Assembly: GCF_020422885.1 (NCBI RefSeq)
Contig: NZ_CP084622.1
Location: forward strand, 1,755,001-1,819,000
Direction of reading: 5' to 3'
DNA: 64,000 bases
From: Mesobacillus sp. S13
GTDB taxonomy: Bacteria; Bacillota; Bacilli; Bacillales; Cytobacillaceae
The position numbers and the translations under genes are program-made. The notes beneath the pieces were generated by a model. That model saw only the letters and a program-made list of their open reading frames with translations, made no database searches and was not told where the DNA came from. Below, piece by piece: positions 35,363-43,495 of this stretch (its first letter is position 1; each line of letters starts with the position of its first letter).

Positions 35363-36586
35363 ATGCTTCGTTCAATGTACTCAGGAATCAGTGGAATGAA
35401 AAACTTCCAAACAAAACTTGATGTAATCGGCAACAATATTGCCAATGTAAATACTTACGGTTTCAAAAAGGGCCGTGTTACTTTTAAAGACACAATGAAT
35501 CAAACCATTTCCGGTGCAAGTGCTGCAACAGAGAACAAGGGCGGAAAAAACCCAATGCAGGTAGGGCTCGGCTCAACGATCGCCAGCATCGACCTGATCG
35601 ATACACAATCCAGTTTGCAGACTACCGGACGCGCACTTGACCTCGCGATTTCAGGAGATGGCTATTTCGTTGTAAAACAAGGCCAATCGCAAATGTATAC
35701 GCGTGCCGGAAACTTCTATTTGGATGATAACGGGACACTCGTTAATGGTGAGGGGTTGAAGGTGCAATCCTATAATGAAATTGGTCAGTTGGAAGATATC
35801 ACTGTCAATGTAAATGCACTGTTGCCTGCTAAACAGACAACTGAGCTAGTGATGAAGGGGAACCTCCCGAAGGATGCTAAGGGCAATTCAGAATTACTTC
35901 AGCAAATCAAGGTAGTGGACGATTTAGGCATTGAGCACGTGATTGATTTGAAAATCTCGCCTGTTGACGCATCTGCAGGATCTTGGAATTTATCTTTTAT
36001 AGATAGGTCGATCACTGTGGACCCTAACAATCCAAATGCCAATGTAGTTAATCAACCAATTACAATTCCTGACTATAATCCTGCCAACCCACCTGCGGAT
36101 TTGTCCATTACTTTAAAGGTTAATGACGGGAATAATGGAGTCAGGAACCTGACTGTACAAATGCCAGTTAAGGATTTGACAAAAGAAGGCGGCAGCATGG
36201 ACGCCAACGCTTACCCTGACGGGAATACCCAGGGCGCACTTGAAAGCTTCAACATTGGCTCGACTGGTGAAATAAATGGTGTCTTCTCAAACGGATTAGT
36301 CTTGACTCTTGGTCAATTGGCACTTGCAAAATTCAGCAATCCATCGGGACTTTCCAAGGTAGGGAATAACACATTCCAGGAATCAGTCAACTCTGGAACC
36401 GCCAATATCAATGTTGCTGGAGAAGGAAGGGGATCGATTGCGGCAGGAGCGCTTGAAATGTCCAATGTAGACCTTTCAGAGGAGTTTACCGAAATGATCA
36501 CGGCTCAGCGTGGTTTCCAGGCTAATACCAGAATCATTACAACATCTGATGAAATCCTCCAGGAGCTCGTAAACTTAAAACGATAG
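35363..36586 (+). CDS. flgE: Flagellar hook protein FlgE
   Basis: FlgE polymerises into the hook. The N-terminal rod/hook motif MLRSMYSGISGMKNFQTKLD and GNNIANVNTYGFKKGRVTF (about 23-41) and the C-terminal helix EFTEMITAQRGFQANTRIIT (near 375) form the D0 domain. At 407 residues it is much longer than the 264-residue FlgE of B. subtilis. The extra length is a central insert (about 155-300) rich in Asn, Pro and Asp, probably an added surface domain. There is no cysteine. Confidence 0.95.
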   Translation: MLRSMYSGISGMKNFQTKLDVIGNNIANVNTYGFKKGRVTFKDTMNQTISGASAATENKGGKNPMQVGLGSTIASIDLIDTQSSLQTTGRALDLAISGDGYFVVKQGQSQMYTRAGNFYLDDNGTLVNGEGLKVQSYNEIGQLEDITVNVNALLPAKQTTELVMKGNLPKDAKGNSELLQQIKVVDDLGIEHVIDLKISPVDASAGSWNLSFIDRSITVDPNNPNANVVNQPITIPDYNPANPPADLSITLKVNDGNNGVRNLTVQMPVKDLTKEGGSMDANAYPDGNTQGALESFNIGSTGEINGVFSNGLVLTLGQLALAKFSNPSGLSKVGNNTFQESVNSGTANINVAGEGRGSIAAGALEMSNVDLSEEFTEMITAQRGFQANTRIITTSDEILQELVNLKR

Positions 36587-36590
36587 ACTA

Positions 36591-36637
36591 GGAGAGGAGC
36601 AGGGCTGAAAGGGCCATCCTTTTAGCCCCTGTGAATG
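36591..36637 (+). promoter_or_regulatory. Hairpin-bridged ribosome binding site of the flbD/swrD gene
   Basis: A strong Shine-Dalgarno GGAGAGGAG (36591-36599) lies 35 nt before ATG 36635, too far for normal use. Between them is a perfect 11-bp hairpin, 36602-36612 with 36618-36628 (one G-U pair) and a GCCAT loop. Folding removes 27 nt and leaves exactly 8 nt between site and ATG. No other ribosome site precedes the start. Phage T4 gene 38 is the known precedent for such an arrangement. Confidence 0.65.
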
Positions 36638-36862
36638 AATGTGATTAAAGTAACGAAATTAAACGGCAAATCATTTAGGATTAATTCATTATTTATCGAA
36701 GTAGTGGAAGCTTTTCCGGATACAACGATTACTTTAACCAATGGACGAAAGTATGTCGTGAGGGAAAGCGAAGATGAAGTGAGCAAGTTGATCCAGGAAT
36801 TTTATCAGAGTGTCGGCCTTCTTGGAGGGCGAATGTTGGAGGAACTGAACCATGAAGAATAA
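36635..36862 (+). CDS. swrD: Flagellar protein FlbD/SwrD family
   Basis: This 75-residue protein starts MNVIKVTKLNGKSFRINSLF and matches the small FlbD family; the B. subtilis member SwrD increases motor power and is needed for swarming. It contains VEAFPDTTITLTNGRKYVV (about 24-42). The start is unusual: the only Shine-Dalgarno is beyond a hairpin (36591-36628). GTG 36641 is an alternative start. It overlaps fliL by 11 bases. Confidence 0.9.
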   Translation: MNVIKVTKLNGKSFRINSLFIEVVEAFPDTTITLTNGRKYVVRESEDEVSKLIQEFYQSVGLLGGRMLEELNHEE

Positions 36863-37280
36863 TAAGCTGGTAATGATTATGTCGGTCATGCTGGTAGCCA
36901 TTTTACTCGTAGGGACCATAGCAGTTGTAGCAGTTATGAAACTTACGGCTGAAGATGGTGATAAAGAGCCAAGCATCGATGAGGTGCTCGAGGCTTCTGT
37001 AGACATTCCCGAGGTCACGACGAACCTTGCATCAAATGATTTTATTAAAATATCTTTTAAAATTGAAACAGATGGCAAAAAAGCTAAAGAAGAGTTGGAA
37101 AAGAGAGATTTCCAGGTGAAAAACCTGATTATTTATGAACTATCCGAGAAAAAGGCAGAAGAGCTGCAAGGCAAGGAAGGCAAGATGAACCTTGAAGAAA
37201 CCCTGAAAGCGAAGATAAATGGCCTGATGCTTGACGGAAAGGTCGAAAAGGTCTACATAACAGGTTCTCTCCTCCAATAA
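36852..37280 (+). CDS. fliL: Flagellar basal body-associated protein FliL
   Basis: FliL is a single-pass membrane protein surrounding the stator. Membrane helix at about 7-29 (MIMSVMLVAILLVGTIAVVA). The periplasmic-side domain shows ITTNLASNDFIKISFKIE-like beta strand near 55 and ends GLMLDGKVEKVYITGSLLQ. Length 142. It overlaps the swrD end, with GGAGG inside that gene as ribosome site. Confidence 0.95.
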   Translation: MKNNKLVMIMSVMLVAILLVGTIAVVAVMKLTAEDGDKEPSIDEVLEASVDIPEVTTNLASNDFIKISFKIETDGKKAKEELEKRDFQVKNLIIYELSEKKAEELQGKEGKMNLEETLKAKINGLMLDGKVEKVYITGSLLQ

Positions 37281-37321
37281 CAGATGAATGAAACGAACGC
37301 AACCATATGGAGGTGAGGAGC

Positions 37322-38323
37322 ATGTCGGGAGAGGTACTATCGCAAAGCGAAATTGATGCTTTGTTATCAGCATTATCAACAGGTGAAATGGATGCGGATG
37401 AATTAAAAAAGGAACAAGTAGAGAAAAGGGTAAAAGTTTATGATTTTAGAAGAGCTTTGCGTTTCTCAAAAGATCAAATCCGCAGCCTTACCCGGATTCA
37501 TGAGAACTTTGCCAGGTTATTGACTACTTTTTTCTCCGCCCAGCTAAGGACATATGTCAATATTGCTGTCGCATCAGCAGATCAAATCCCTTATGAGGAA
37601 TTCATCCGGTCCATTCCGAAGATGACAATCTTGAATGTCTTTGATGTAGAGCCACTCGAGGGAAGGATCCTGATGGAGGTAAACCCAAACATTGCATATG
37701 CGATGATGGACAGGCTGCTTGGCGGAAAAGGAGCAAGCCATAATAAAGTCGATAGCTTGACCGAAATCGAAACCAGGATCATGTCCAATATGTTTGAGAA
37801 AGCTTTTGAGAATTTCAGGGAAGCATGGGGTTCGATTTCAGATATCGATCCTCAGCTATCAGAATTTGAGATCAATCCACAATTTTTGCAGATGGTTTCG
37901 CCGAATGAAACCGTCGTGGTGATATCATTGAACACAACGATCGGGGAAGCAAGCGGAATGATCAATATATGCATACCGCATGTCGTACTAGAACCGATCA
38001 TCCCTAAATTGTCAGTGAAATATTGGATGCAGTCCGATAAGAAACAAAGCTTGCCAATTGAAAATTCAGTACTGCAGAGTGAGATTCAAAAGGCTGATGT
38101 TTCAATTACAGCCGAAATAGGGTCGTCTGAAATCTCGATTCAGGACTTCCTGATGCTCGATATCGGTGATGTAATTGAATTGAACCAGCAAATTGATCAA
38201 CCTTTACTGATAAAAGTCGGAGAGATCCCTAAATTTGTAGGACAGCCAGGGAAAATGAACAAAAAATTAGCCATTCAAGTGTTTGATACATTTAAGGGGG
38301 GAGACGATGATGGTGAGCGATGA
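37322..38323 (+). CDS. fliM: Flagellar motor switch protein FliM
   Basis: FliM is the middle C-ring protein that binds CheY-P. The N-terminal CheY-binding peptide SGEVLSQSEIDALLSALS is at 2-19. The middle CheC-like domain lacks phosphatase motifs (GASHNKVDSLTEIETRIM near 141), and the C-terminal SpoA domain ends LLIKVGEIPKFVGQPG. Start ATG 37322 is preferred over 37307 because GGAGGTGAGG precedes it and the product starts like the family. Length 333. It overlaps fliY by 17 bases. Confidence 0.97.
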   Translation: MSGEVLSQSEIDALLSALSTGEMDADELKKEQVEKRVKVYDFRRALRFSKDQIRSLTRIHENFARLLTTFFSAQLRTYVNIAVASADQIPYEEFIRSIPKMTILNVFDVEPLEGRILMEVNPNIAYAMMDRLLGGKGASHNKVDSLTEIETRIMSNMFEKAFENFREAWGSISDIDPQLSEFEINPQFLQMVSPNETVVVISLNTTIGEASGMINICIPHVVLEPIIPKLSVKYWMQSDKKQSLPIENSVLQSEIQKADVSITAEIGSSEISIQDFLMLDIGDVIELNQQIDQPLLIKVGEIPKFVGQPGKMNKKLAIQVFDTFKGGDDDGER

Positions 38324-39581
38324 CATGTTATCTCAAGATGAAATTGATGCGCTTCTCAGAGGAACACCAGATGAAGCAGAAGAAACAGGAAGTACGATTG
38401 ACGTTGATGACTATTTTTCTTTTATGGAAAGGGATGCCCTTGGCGAAATCGGAAATATTTCGTTCGGCAGTTCAGCAACAGCACTATCAACTTTGTTGAA
38501 CCAGAAGGTGGAAATAAATACCCCTACTGTTACCGTTGTGCATAAGACCAAACTGGAAGACGAATTCCCGGATCCTTATGTGGCCGTTCAGGTGCATTAT
38601 ACAGAAGGGTTCATCGGCAGCAATATGCTTGTCATCCAGCAAAACGATGCAGCGATTATCGCTGATTTAATGCTAGGGGGAGATGGATTGAACCCTAGGG
38701 AATTACTTGATGAGATTCAATTGAGTGCTGTACAGGAGGCTATGAACCAGATGATGGGTTCAGCGGCCACCTCGATGTCGACTGTTTTTAGCAAGAGGGT
38801 CGATATTTCTCCTCCTAATATCAATTTGCTGAATGTAGTTGAGGGAGAAGGAACAGAGTCGATACCTGAAGATGATATTTTAGTAAAAGTATCATTCTCA
38901 TTAAAAATTGGCAGTTTAATTGATTCCAATATCATGCAGCTCCTGCCTGTAACTTTCGCGAAAAGTCTGGTAGATGAATTATTGAATCCTGGAGCTTCTG
39001 AAGCAGCCCAGCCTGCTATGGAGACGCCGCAGACTCCACCAGCAACTCAGGCAAAGGTTGAGCAAAGCAGTGGATCCAATCAGGTACAGCAGCAAAATGC
39101 GGTTCAACATCAGTCGTTTCAGCAGCCAGAATACCAGCACCAGCAGGAAGCGGCTTACTATCAGCCCCCAACACCACAACACCAGGGGTATGGCTATCAG
39201 CCTCAGCCTGTACCATCGGGACCTCAGCATCTGGGCAATGTGATGGCAGGCAGCACTCAGCCTACGGTTCAGCCGGCTGTGTTTTCCAGTTTTGATACAG
39301 CTCAGCCACAGCAGGCAGAAACAAAGAACCTGAATATGCTTCTTGATATCCCGCTGCAGGTGACGGTGGAACTCGGCAGGACGAAACGTTCAGTGAAAGA
39401 TATCCTTGAACTGGGATCTGGTTCTATCATCGAACTGGACAAACTCGCTGGAGAACCAGTCGATATCCTGGTTAACAACCGACTGATTGCTCAGGGAGAA
39501 GTTGTAGTTATTGATGAGAATTTTGGTGTCCGTGTTACGGATATCATCAGCCAGAGCGACCGTATAAAAAAATTAAAATAA
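38307..39581 (+). CDS. fliY: Flagellar motor switch phosphatase FliY
   Basis: FliY is the FliN-like C-ring protein of Gram-positive bacteria that also dephosphorylates CheY-P. The N-terminal LSQDEIDALLRG binds CheY. Two CheC-type active-site helices are present (LGEIGNISFGSSATALSTLL near 42, and VQEAMNQMMGSAATSMSTV near 143). The C-terminal FliN/SpoA domain starts near NMLLDIPLQVTVELGRTK (about 345). The linker (about 228-341) is very rich in Gln, Pro and Tyr and makes the protein 424 residues against 378 in B. subtilis. ATG 38307 follows AAGGGGGGAG. Confidence 0.97.
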   Translation: MMVSDDMLSQDEIDALLRGTPDEAEETGSTIDVDDYFSFMERDALGEIGNISFGSSATALSTLLNQKVEINTPTVTVVHKTKLEDEFPDPYVAVQVHYTEGFIGSNMLVIQQNDAAIIADLMLGGDGLNPRELLDEIQLSAVQEAMNQMMGSAATSMSTVFSKRVDISPPNINLLNVVEGEGTESIPEDDILVKVSFSLKIGSLIDSNIMQLLPVTFAKSLVDELLNPGASEAAQPAMETPQTPPATQAKVEQSSGSNQVQQQNAVQHQSFQQPEYQHQQEAAYYQPPTPQHQGYGYQPQPVPSGPQHLGNVMAGSTQPTVQPAVFSSFDTAQPQQAETKNLNMLLDIPLQVTVELGRTKRSVKDILELGSGSIIELDKLAGEPVDILVNNRLIAQGEVVVIDENFGVRVTDIISQSDRIKKLK

Positions 39582-39599
39582 TCTTCAGGGGGAATTCCA

Positions 39600-39962
39600 A
39601 TGGCGAACAAGATTTTAGTCGTAGACGATGCGGCTTTCATGAGAATGATGATTAAGGACATTTTGACAAAGAACGGCTTTGAGGTCGTCGCAGAAGCAGC
39701 AGATGGTGCACAGGCACTTGAAAAATACAAAGAATTCCAGCCTGACCTTGTCACAATGGATATTACCATGCCAGAAATGGATGGGATCACATCATTAAAG
39801 GAAATTAAAAAAATCAATCCAAACGCAAAGGTCATCATGTGTTCAGCGATGGGCCAGCAAGCGATGGTCATCGATGCAATTCAGGCAGGCGCTAAAGATT
39901 TCATCGTAAAACCGTTCCAGGCAGACCGCGTTATTGAAGCCATTTCCAAGACACTAGGTTAG
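39600..39962 (+). CDS. cheY: Chemotaxis response regulator CheY
   Basis: CheY is phosphorylated by CheA and binds FliM; in Bacillus this promotes smooth swimming. It is a single receiver domain of 120 residues: acidic pocket Asp9-Asp10 (VVDDAAFMR), phospho-acceptor Asp54 (VTMDITMPEMDG), Thr/Ser switch CSAMGQQ near 81 and Lys in FIVKPFQADR near 104. ATG 39600 follows AGGGGGAA. It lies between fliY and fliZ as in B. subtilis. Confidence 0.97.
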   Translation: MANKILVVDDAAFMRMMIKDILTKNGFEVVAEAADGAQALEKYKEFQPDLVTMDITMPEMDGITSLKEIKKINPNAKVIMCSAMGQQAMVIDAIQAGAKDFIVKPFQADRVIEAISKTLG

Positions 39963-39991
39963 TGAACTTTATCATTTAGAGGGTGCGGCAA

Positions 39992-40651
39992 TTGTTAAGA
40001 ATAATCCGAACTGCCTCGACAATTCTTTTCTTATTAGCTGCTCTGTTAAGTCCAATTGGCTTGGCGAGCGCAGAGCAGCTAAATAAAAGCGTGCAGGATT
40101 GTATGAAAAACCCTGAATCGTGTGATGATGGACAGGCAGATAAGACAACAAAGCAATCAGACGATACAACAAAATCCCAAGTAGGGGTCGGTTTTCTTGA
40201 TTTTCTCAGAATGATCCTTGCTACAGCCTTTGTGGCAGCGTTAATATACTTCCTCCTCAAATTCATCAATAAAAAGAGCATCATGTATAAAAGCTCGCAG
40301 CTTGTCGAGAATCTAGGAGGCACCAGCCTTGGCGCCAACAGATCAGTCCAGATCGTCAAAGCAGGCAATAAACTGCTCATAGTAGGTGTGGGAGAAAATA
40401 TACAACTATTAAAAGAAATTGATGACCCAGAAGAGTACAGCCAAGTCATCCAGGAATATAACAATAAAATGGAACAGCTTGTGCAGCCAAGCGATATTGT
40501 GACAAGGTTGCTTAAAAGAGCGAAAAAAGATGGCGGCAATCAGCGTTCAGAGTTTTCCGCATTGCTGAAAAATCAGTTGAATGATATGGCGAGCGGAAGA
40601 AAGAAAATGCTTGAGGAGATACAAAAGAAAGGGTCAGAAAAAGATGAATGA
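39992..40651 (+). CDS. fliZ: Flagellar export protein FliZ (FliO)
   Basis: FliZ is the Gram-positive FliO, which helps assemble FliP rings. It has an N-terminal signal-like hydrophobic segment (about 6-25, ending GLASAEQ), an acidic stretch, and a membrane helix (FLDFLRMILATAFVAALIYF, about 69-88). The cytoplasmic part shows SSQLVENLGGTSLGANRSVQ near 107 and KLLIVGVGENIQLLKEI, the FliO core. TTG 39992 is chosen with GAGGGTG 6 bases upstream. GTG 39983 is an alternative within that site. Length 219. Confidence 0.92.
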   Translation: MLRIIRTASTILFLLAALLSPIGLASAEQLNKSVQDCMKNPESCDDGQADKTTKQSDDTTKSQVGVGFLDFLRMILATAFVAALIYFLLKFINKKSIMYKSSQLVENLGGTSLGANRSVQIVKAGNKLLIVGVGENIQLLKEIDDPEEYSQVIQEYNNKMEQLVQPSDIVTRLLKRAKKDGGNQRSEFSALLKNQLNDMASGRKKMLEEIQKKGSEKDE

Positions 40652-41309
40652 GTTTATGGAGTTTTTCAACAGCAGTGCTCCTGAGAGTGTTTCGACATCC
40701 GTGAAGCTGATGCTCCTGCTGACTGTACTTTCTATTGCGCCAGGCATCTTGATTTTAATGACAAGTTTTACAAGGATCATCATCGTTCTTTCCTTTGTCA
40801 GAACGGCGCTTGCAACACAGCAGATGCCGCCTAACCAGGTGTTGGTCGGGCTTGCGATGTTCCTATCATTCTTCATCATGGCACCAACTTTCCATGAAGT
40901 GAATGAACAAGCTCTGACGCCTTTATTTAATGAAGAAATCAATTTGGAGCAAGCGTATGACAGGGCATCAATCCCTTTCAAGGAATTCATGAGTGCGCAT
41001 ACGAGGCAGAAGGATTTAGCGCTATTTCTTGAATATTCCAAGGCCGATACACCTGAATCTGTTCAGGATATTCCTTTGACAGCTCTTGTTCCGGCATTTG
41101 CAATCAGTGAAATCAAAACTGCATTCCAAATCGGGTTCATGATTTTCATTCCCTTTCTGGTCATCGATATGGTCGTGGCTAGTGTCCTGATGTCGATGGG
41201 GATGATGATGCTTCCGCCAGTCATGATTTCACTACCATTTAAGATTCTGCTTTTTGTCATGGTCGATGGATGGTATTTAGTCGTGAAATCATTATTACAA
41301 AGTTTTTAA
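40644..41309 (+). CDS. fliP: Flagellar export gate protein FliP
   Basis: FliP forms the core of the type III export gate with FliQ and FliR. It has four hydrophobic segments (about 20-45, 58-75, 160-180, 185-215) and family motifs SFTRIIIVLSFVRTALATQQ near 40 and FMIFIPFLVIDMVVASVLMS near 160-179. Start ATG 40644 gives 221 residues, the B. subtilis length. The ribosome site is weak (GAAAGGG) and lies within fliZ, which it overlaps by 8 bases, so coupling is likely. Confidence 0.97.
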   Translation: MNEFMEFFNSSAPESVSTSVKLMLLLTVLSIAPGILILMTSFTRIIIVLSFVRTALATQQMPPNQVLVGLAMFLSFFIMAPTFHEVNEQALTPLFNEEINLEQAYDRASIPFKEFMSAHTRQKDLALFLEYSKADTPESVQDIPLTALVPAFAISEIKTAFQIGFMIFIPFLVIDMVVASVLMSMGMMMLPPVMISLPFKILLFVMVDGWYLVVKSLLQSF

Positions 41310-41323
41310 GCAGGTGAATGAAA

Positions 41324-41593
41324 ATGACATCAGAAGGTGTTATCTCGATAGCAGAACGAGGAATTTATACAGTTTTAATGATCTCAGGGCCTTTGTTGAT
41401 TCTAGCGCTGGTCGTTGGTTTGATTGTCAGTATTTTTCAGGCTACTACACAAATCCAGGAACAGACACTGGCATTCGTTCCGAAGATTGTTGCCGTCCTG
41501 GTTGGAGTCATTTTCTTCGGTCCATGGATGCTAAGTTATATGCTGAGCTATGCAACGGAGATTTTTTCGAATCTTACAAGGTTTGTAGGCTGA
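41324..41593 (+). CDS. fliQ: Flagellar export gate protein FliQ
   Basis: FliQ is a small gate component of two membrane helices (about 16-40 and 53-75) with the motif SIFQATTQIQEQTLAFVPKI near 38-57. ATG 41324 is chosen: AGGTGA ends 6 bases before, and the 89-residue length equals B. subtilis FliQ. ATG 41318 lies too close to the site. Confidence 0.96.
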   Translation: MTSEGVISIAERGIYTVLMISGPLLILALVVGLIVSIFQATTQIQEQTLAFVPKIVAVLVGVIFFGPWMLSYMLSYATEIFSNLTRFVG

Positions 41594-41597
41594 TGGG

Positions 41598-42374
41598 ATG
41601 CTAGATTTCATTCCTTCGTTTCCGGCTTTCCTGCTGATTTTTGTAAGGGTGACGTCCTTTTTCTTGATGATGCCTTTATTTTCATATCGGACGATTCCCG
41701 CCACACATAAAGTAGGGCTTGGATTCATGCTTTCCATCATCATGTTTACCGCAATAGGAGCGCCTGAAATCGATATAGACAATACGTATTTCCTGCTCAT
41801 CATCAAGGAAGCAATGGTTGGTTTGTTCATAGGGTTCATTGCAGCATTGATGATGGCAGCCATACAGATTGCCGGGGGATTCATAGATTTCCAGATGGGA
41901 TTTGCGATTGCGAATGTCATCGATCCACAGACAGGGGCACAGAGTCCGTTGATGGGACAGTATTTATATACGATTGCCCTTTTGTTTCTACTGACAGTCA
42001 ATGGCCATCATCTGTTGATGGACGGAATATTTTACAGTTATAATTTCATCCCGATCGATCAGGTGGCGATTCCGTTTGGAAATGAAAATATCGCGGAATT
42101 CATCATCCTGTCTTTCAATAAAATGTTCATTATCGCCTTCCAGATGTCCCTGCCTGTGGTCGGCAGTTTGTTCCTGGTTGATGTTGCGCTCGGAATAGTA
42201 GCAAGGACCGTTCCGCAATTGAATATATTCGTGGTCGGGCTGCCGGTTAAAATCGCTGTCAGCTTTCTCGTACTTATTGCGGTAATGGGCGTGCTGATCA
42301 TGGTCATATCGGATCTTTTTTCCACGACTCTTGCAACGATGAGAGGTTTGATGGAATTGATCGGAGGAGCTTAA
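41598..42374 (+). CDS. fliR: Flagellar export gate protein FliR
   Basis: FliR completes the FliP-FliQ-FliR helical gate. It is very hydrophobic with about six membrane segments and carries GGFIDFQMGFAIANVIDPQT near 94-113 and VARTVPQLNIFVVGLPVKI near 200-218. Length 258. It starts 4 bp after fliQ, and flhB begins immediately after the stop. Confidence 0.97.
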   Translation: MLDFIPSFPAFLLIFVRVTSFFLMMPLFSYRTIPATHKVGLGFMLSIIMFTAIGAPEIDIDNTYFLLIIKEAMVGLFIGFIAALMMAAIQIAGGFIDFQMGFAIANVIDPQTGAQSPLMGQYLYTIALLFLLTVNGHHLLMDGIFYSYNFIPIDQVAIPFGNENIAEFIILSFNKMFIIAFQMSLPVVGSLFLVDVALGIVARTVPQLNIFVVGLPVKIAVSFLVLIAVMGVLIMVISDLFSTTLATMRGLMELIGGA

Positions 42375-43460
42375 ATGGAATTTTTGAGGTTAGACCTGCA
42401 GTTTTTTGCAGGTGAGAAAACAGAAAAAGCGACTCCAAAGAAGAGACAGGACGCGCGGAGAAAAGGACAGGTTGCCAAAAGCCAGGATGTCAACACCGCC
42501 ATTGTCCTGCTCTCTGTGTTTTTGTTTTTGATGTTCTTTGGCCAAGTGATGTTGGAGAGGCTGATTGGAGTCCTGCGCCATTCCTTGCAAAATTATATGT
42601 TTATGGAATTGACTGCCAATAATATTGAATCCATTGTGATTGAAATATTGGCTGAATTGGTCATCTTCCTGGGTCCAGTCATGCTCGTCGCGTTGATTGC
42701 AGGAGTGGCTGCCAACTACATTCAAGTTGGCTTTATGTTCTCTACCGAAGCAATACAAATGAAGCTTGAGAAAATTAATCCGATCAGCGGTTTCAAGAGG
42801 ATTTTCTCCATGAGGGCAATCGTTGAGCTGCTAAAATCAATCCTCAAAATCACATTTGTAGGCTTAATCGCTTTCTCTGTCCTGTGGTTGAGATTAGACG
42901 AGGTTCTTCTGCTCGCTAATAAGAGTGTAGGTGCAGCATTGGCAACGATTGCCGGCCTAACACTGCAAATGGGCCTTTTTGCTTCCGGAGCATTGCTATT
43001 TTTATCATTATTGGACTATCTGTACCAAAAATATGATTATGAAAAAAGTATCCGTATGTCAAAGCAAGACTTGAAGGATGAGTACAAAAATATTGAAGGT
43101 GACCCTCTTATCAAGTCTAAGATCAAGCAGAAGCAAAGAGAGATGGCAATGCGGCGGATGATGCAAGAAGTTCCAAAAGCGGATGTGGTCATTACGAACC
43201 CTACCCACTTCGCGATCGCGTTAAAGTATGACGAACAGAAAGCTGATGCCCCAATCGTTGTGGCGAAAGGTGTTGACTTTGTCGCACAGAAGATCAAATT
43301 GATTGCCAAGGAAAATGATATTATGAGTGTCGAGAATCGACCATTGGCTAGGGCTTTATACAGCCAGGCTGAAATCGGTGATGCTATCCCTGAGGAATTT
43401 TTCAAAGCGGTGGCAGAAATCCTGGCCTATGTGTATCAAACAAAAAATAAAGTGCTGTAA
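42375..43460 (+). CDS. flhB: Flagellar export switch protein FlhB
   Basis: FlhB sets substrate class in flagellar export. The N-terminus LQFFAGEKTEKATPKKRQDA is typical. Four membrane helices (about 33-55, 85-110, 145-165, 185-215) precede the cytoplasmic domain. Asn275-Pro-Thr-His278 is the self-cleavage site, followed by FAIALKYD. FliK normally triggers the switch here, and in this window FliK is interrupted. Length 361. GGAGGAG ends just before the fliR stop. Confidence 0.98.
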   Translation: MEFLRLDLQFFAGEKTEKATPKKRQDARRKGQVAKSQDVNTAIVLLSVFLFLMFFGQVMLERLIGVLRHSLQNYMFMELTANNIESIVIEILAELVIFLGPVMLVALIAGVAANYIQVGFMFSTEAIQMKLEKINPISGFKRIFSMRAIVELLKSILKITFVGLIAFSVLWLRLDEVLLLANKSVGAALATIAGLTLQMGLFASGALLFLSLLDYLYQKYDYEKSIRMSKQDLKDEYKNIEGDPLIKSKIKQKQREMAMRRMMQEVPKADVVITNPTHFAIALKYDEQKADAPIVVAKGVDFVAQKIKLIAKENDIMSVENRPLARALYSQAEIGDAIPEEFFKAVAEILAYVYQTKNKVL

Positions 43461-43495
43461 TTCTTCAGGTATGCAGTGTTTAGGAGAGAAATAGT

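Noticed and set aside
41314..41604. 96-codon open frame overlapping fliQ
   Set aside because: It lies in another frame of fliQ, which has the correct product, length and ribosome site.
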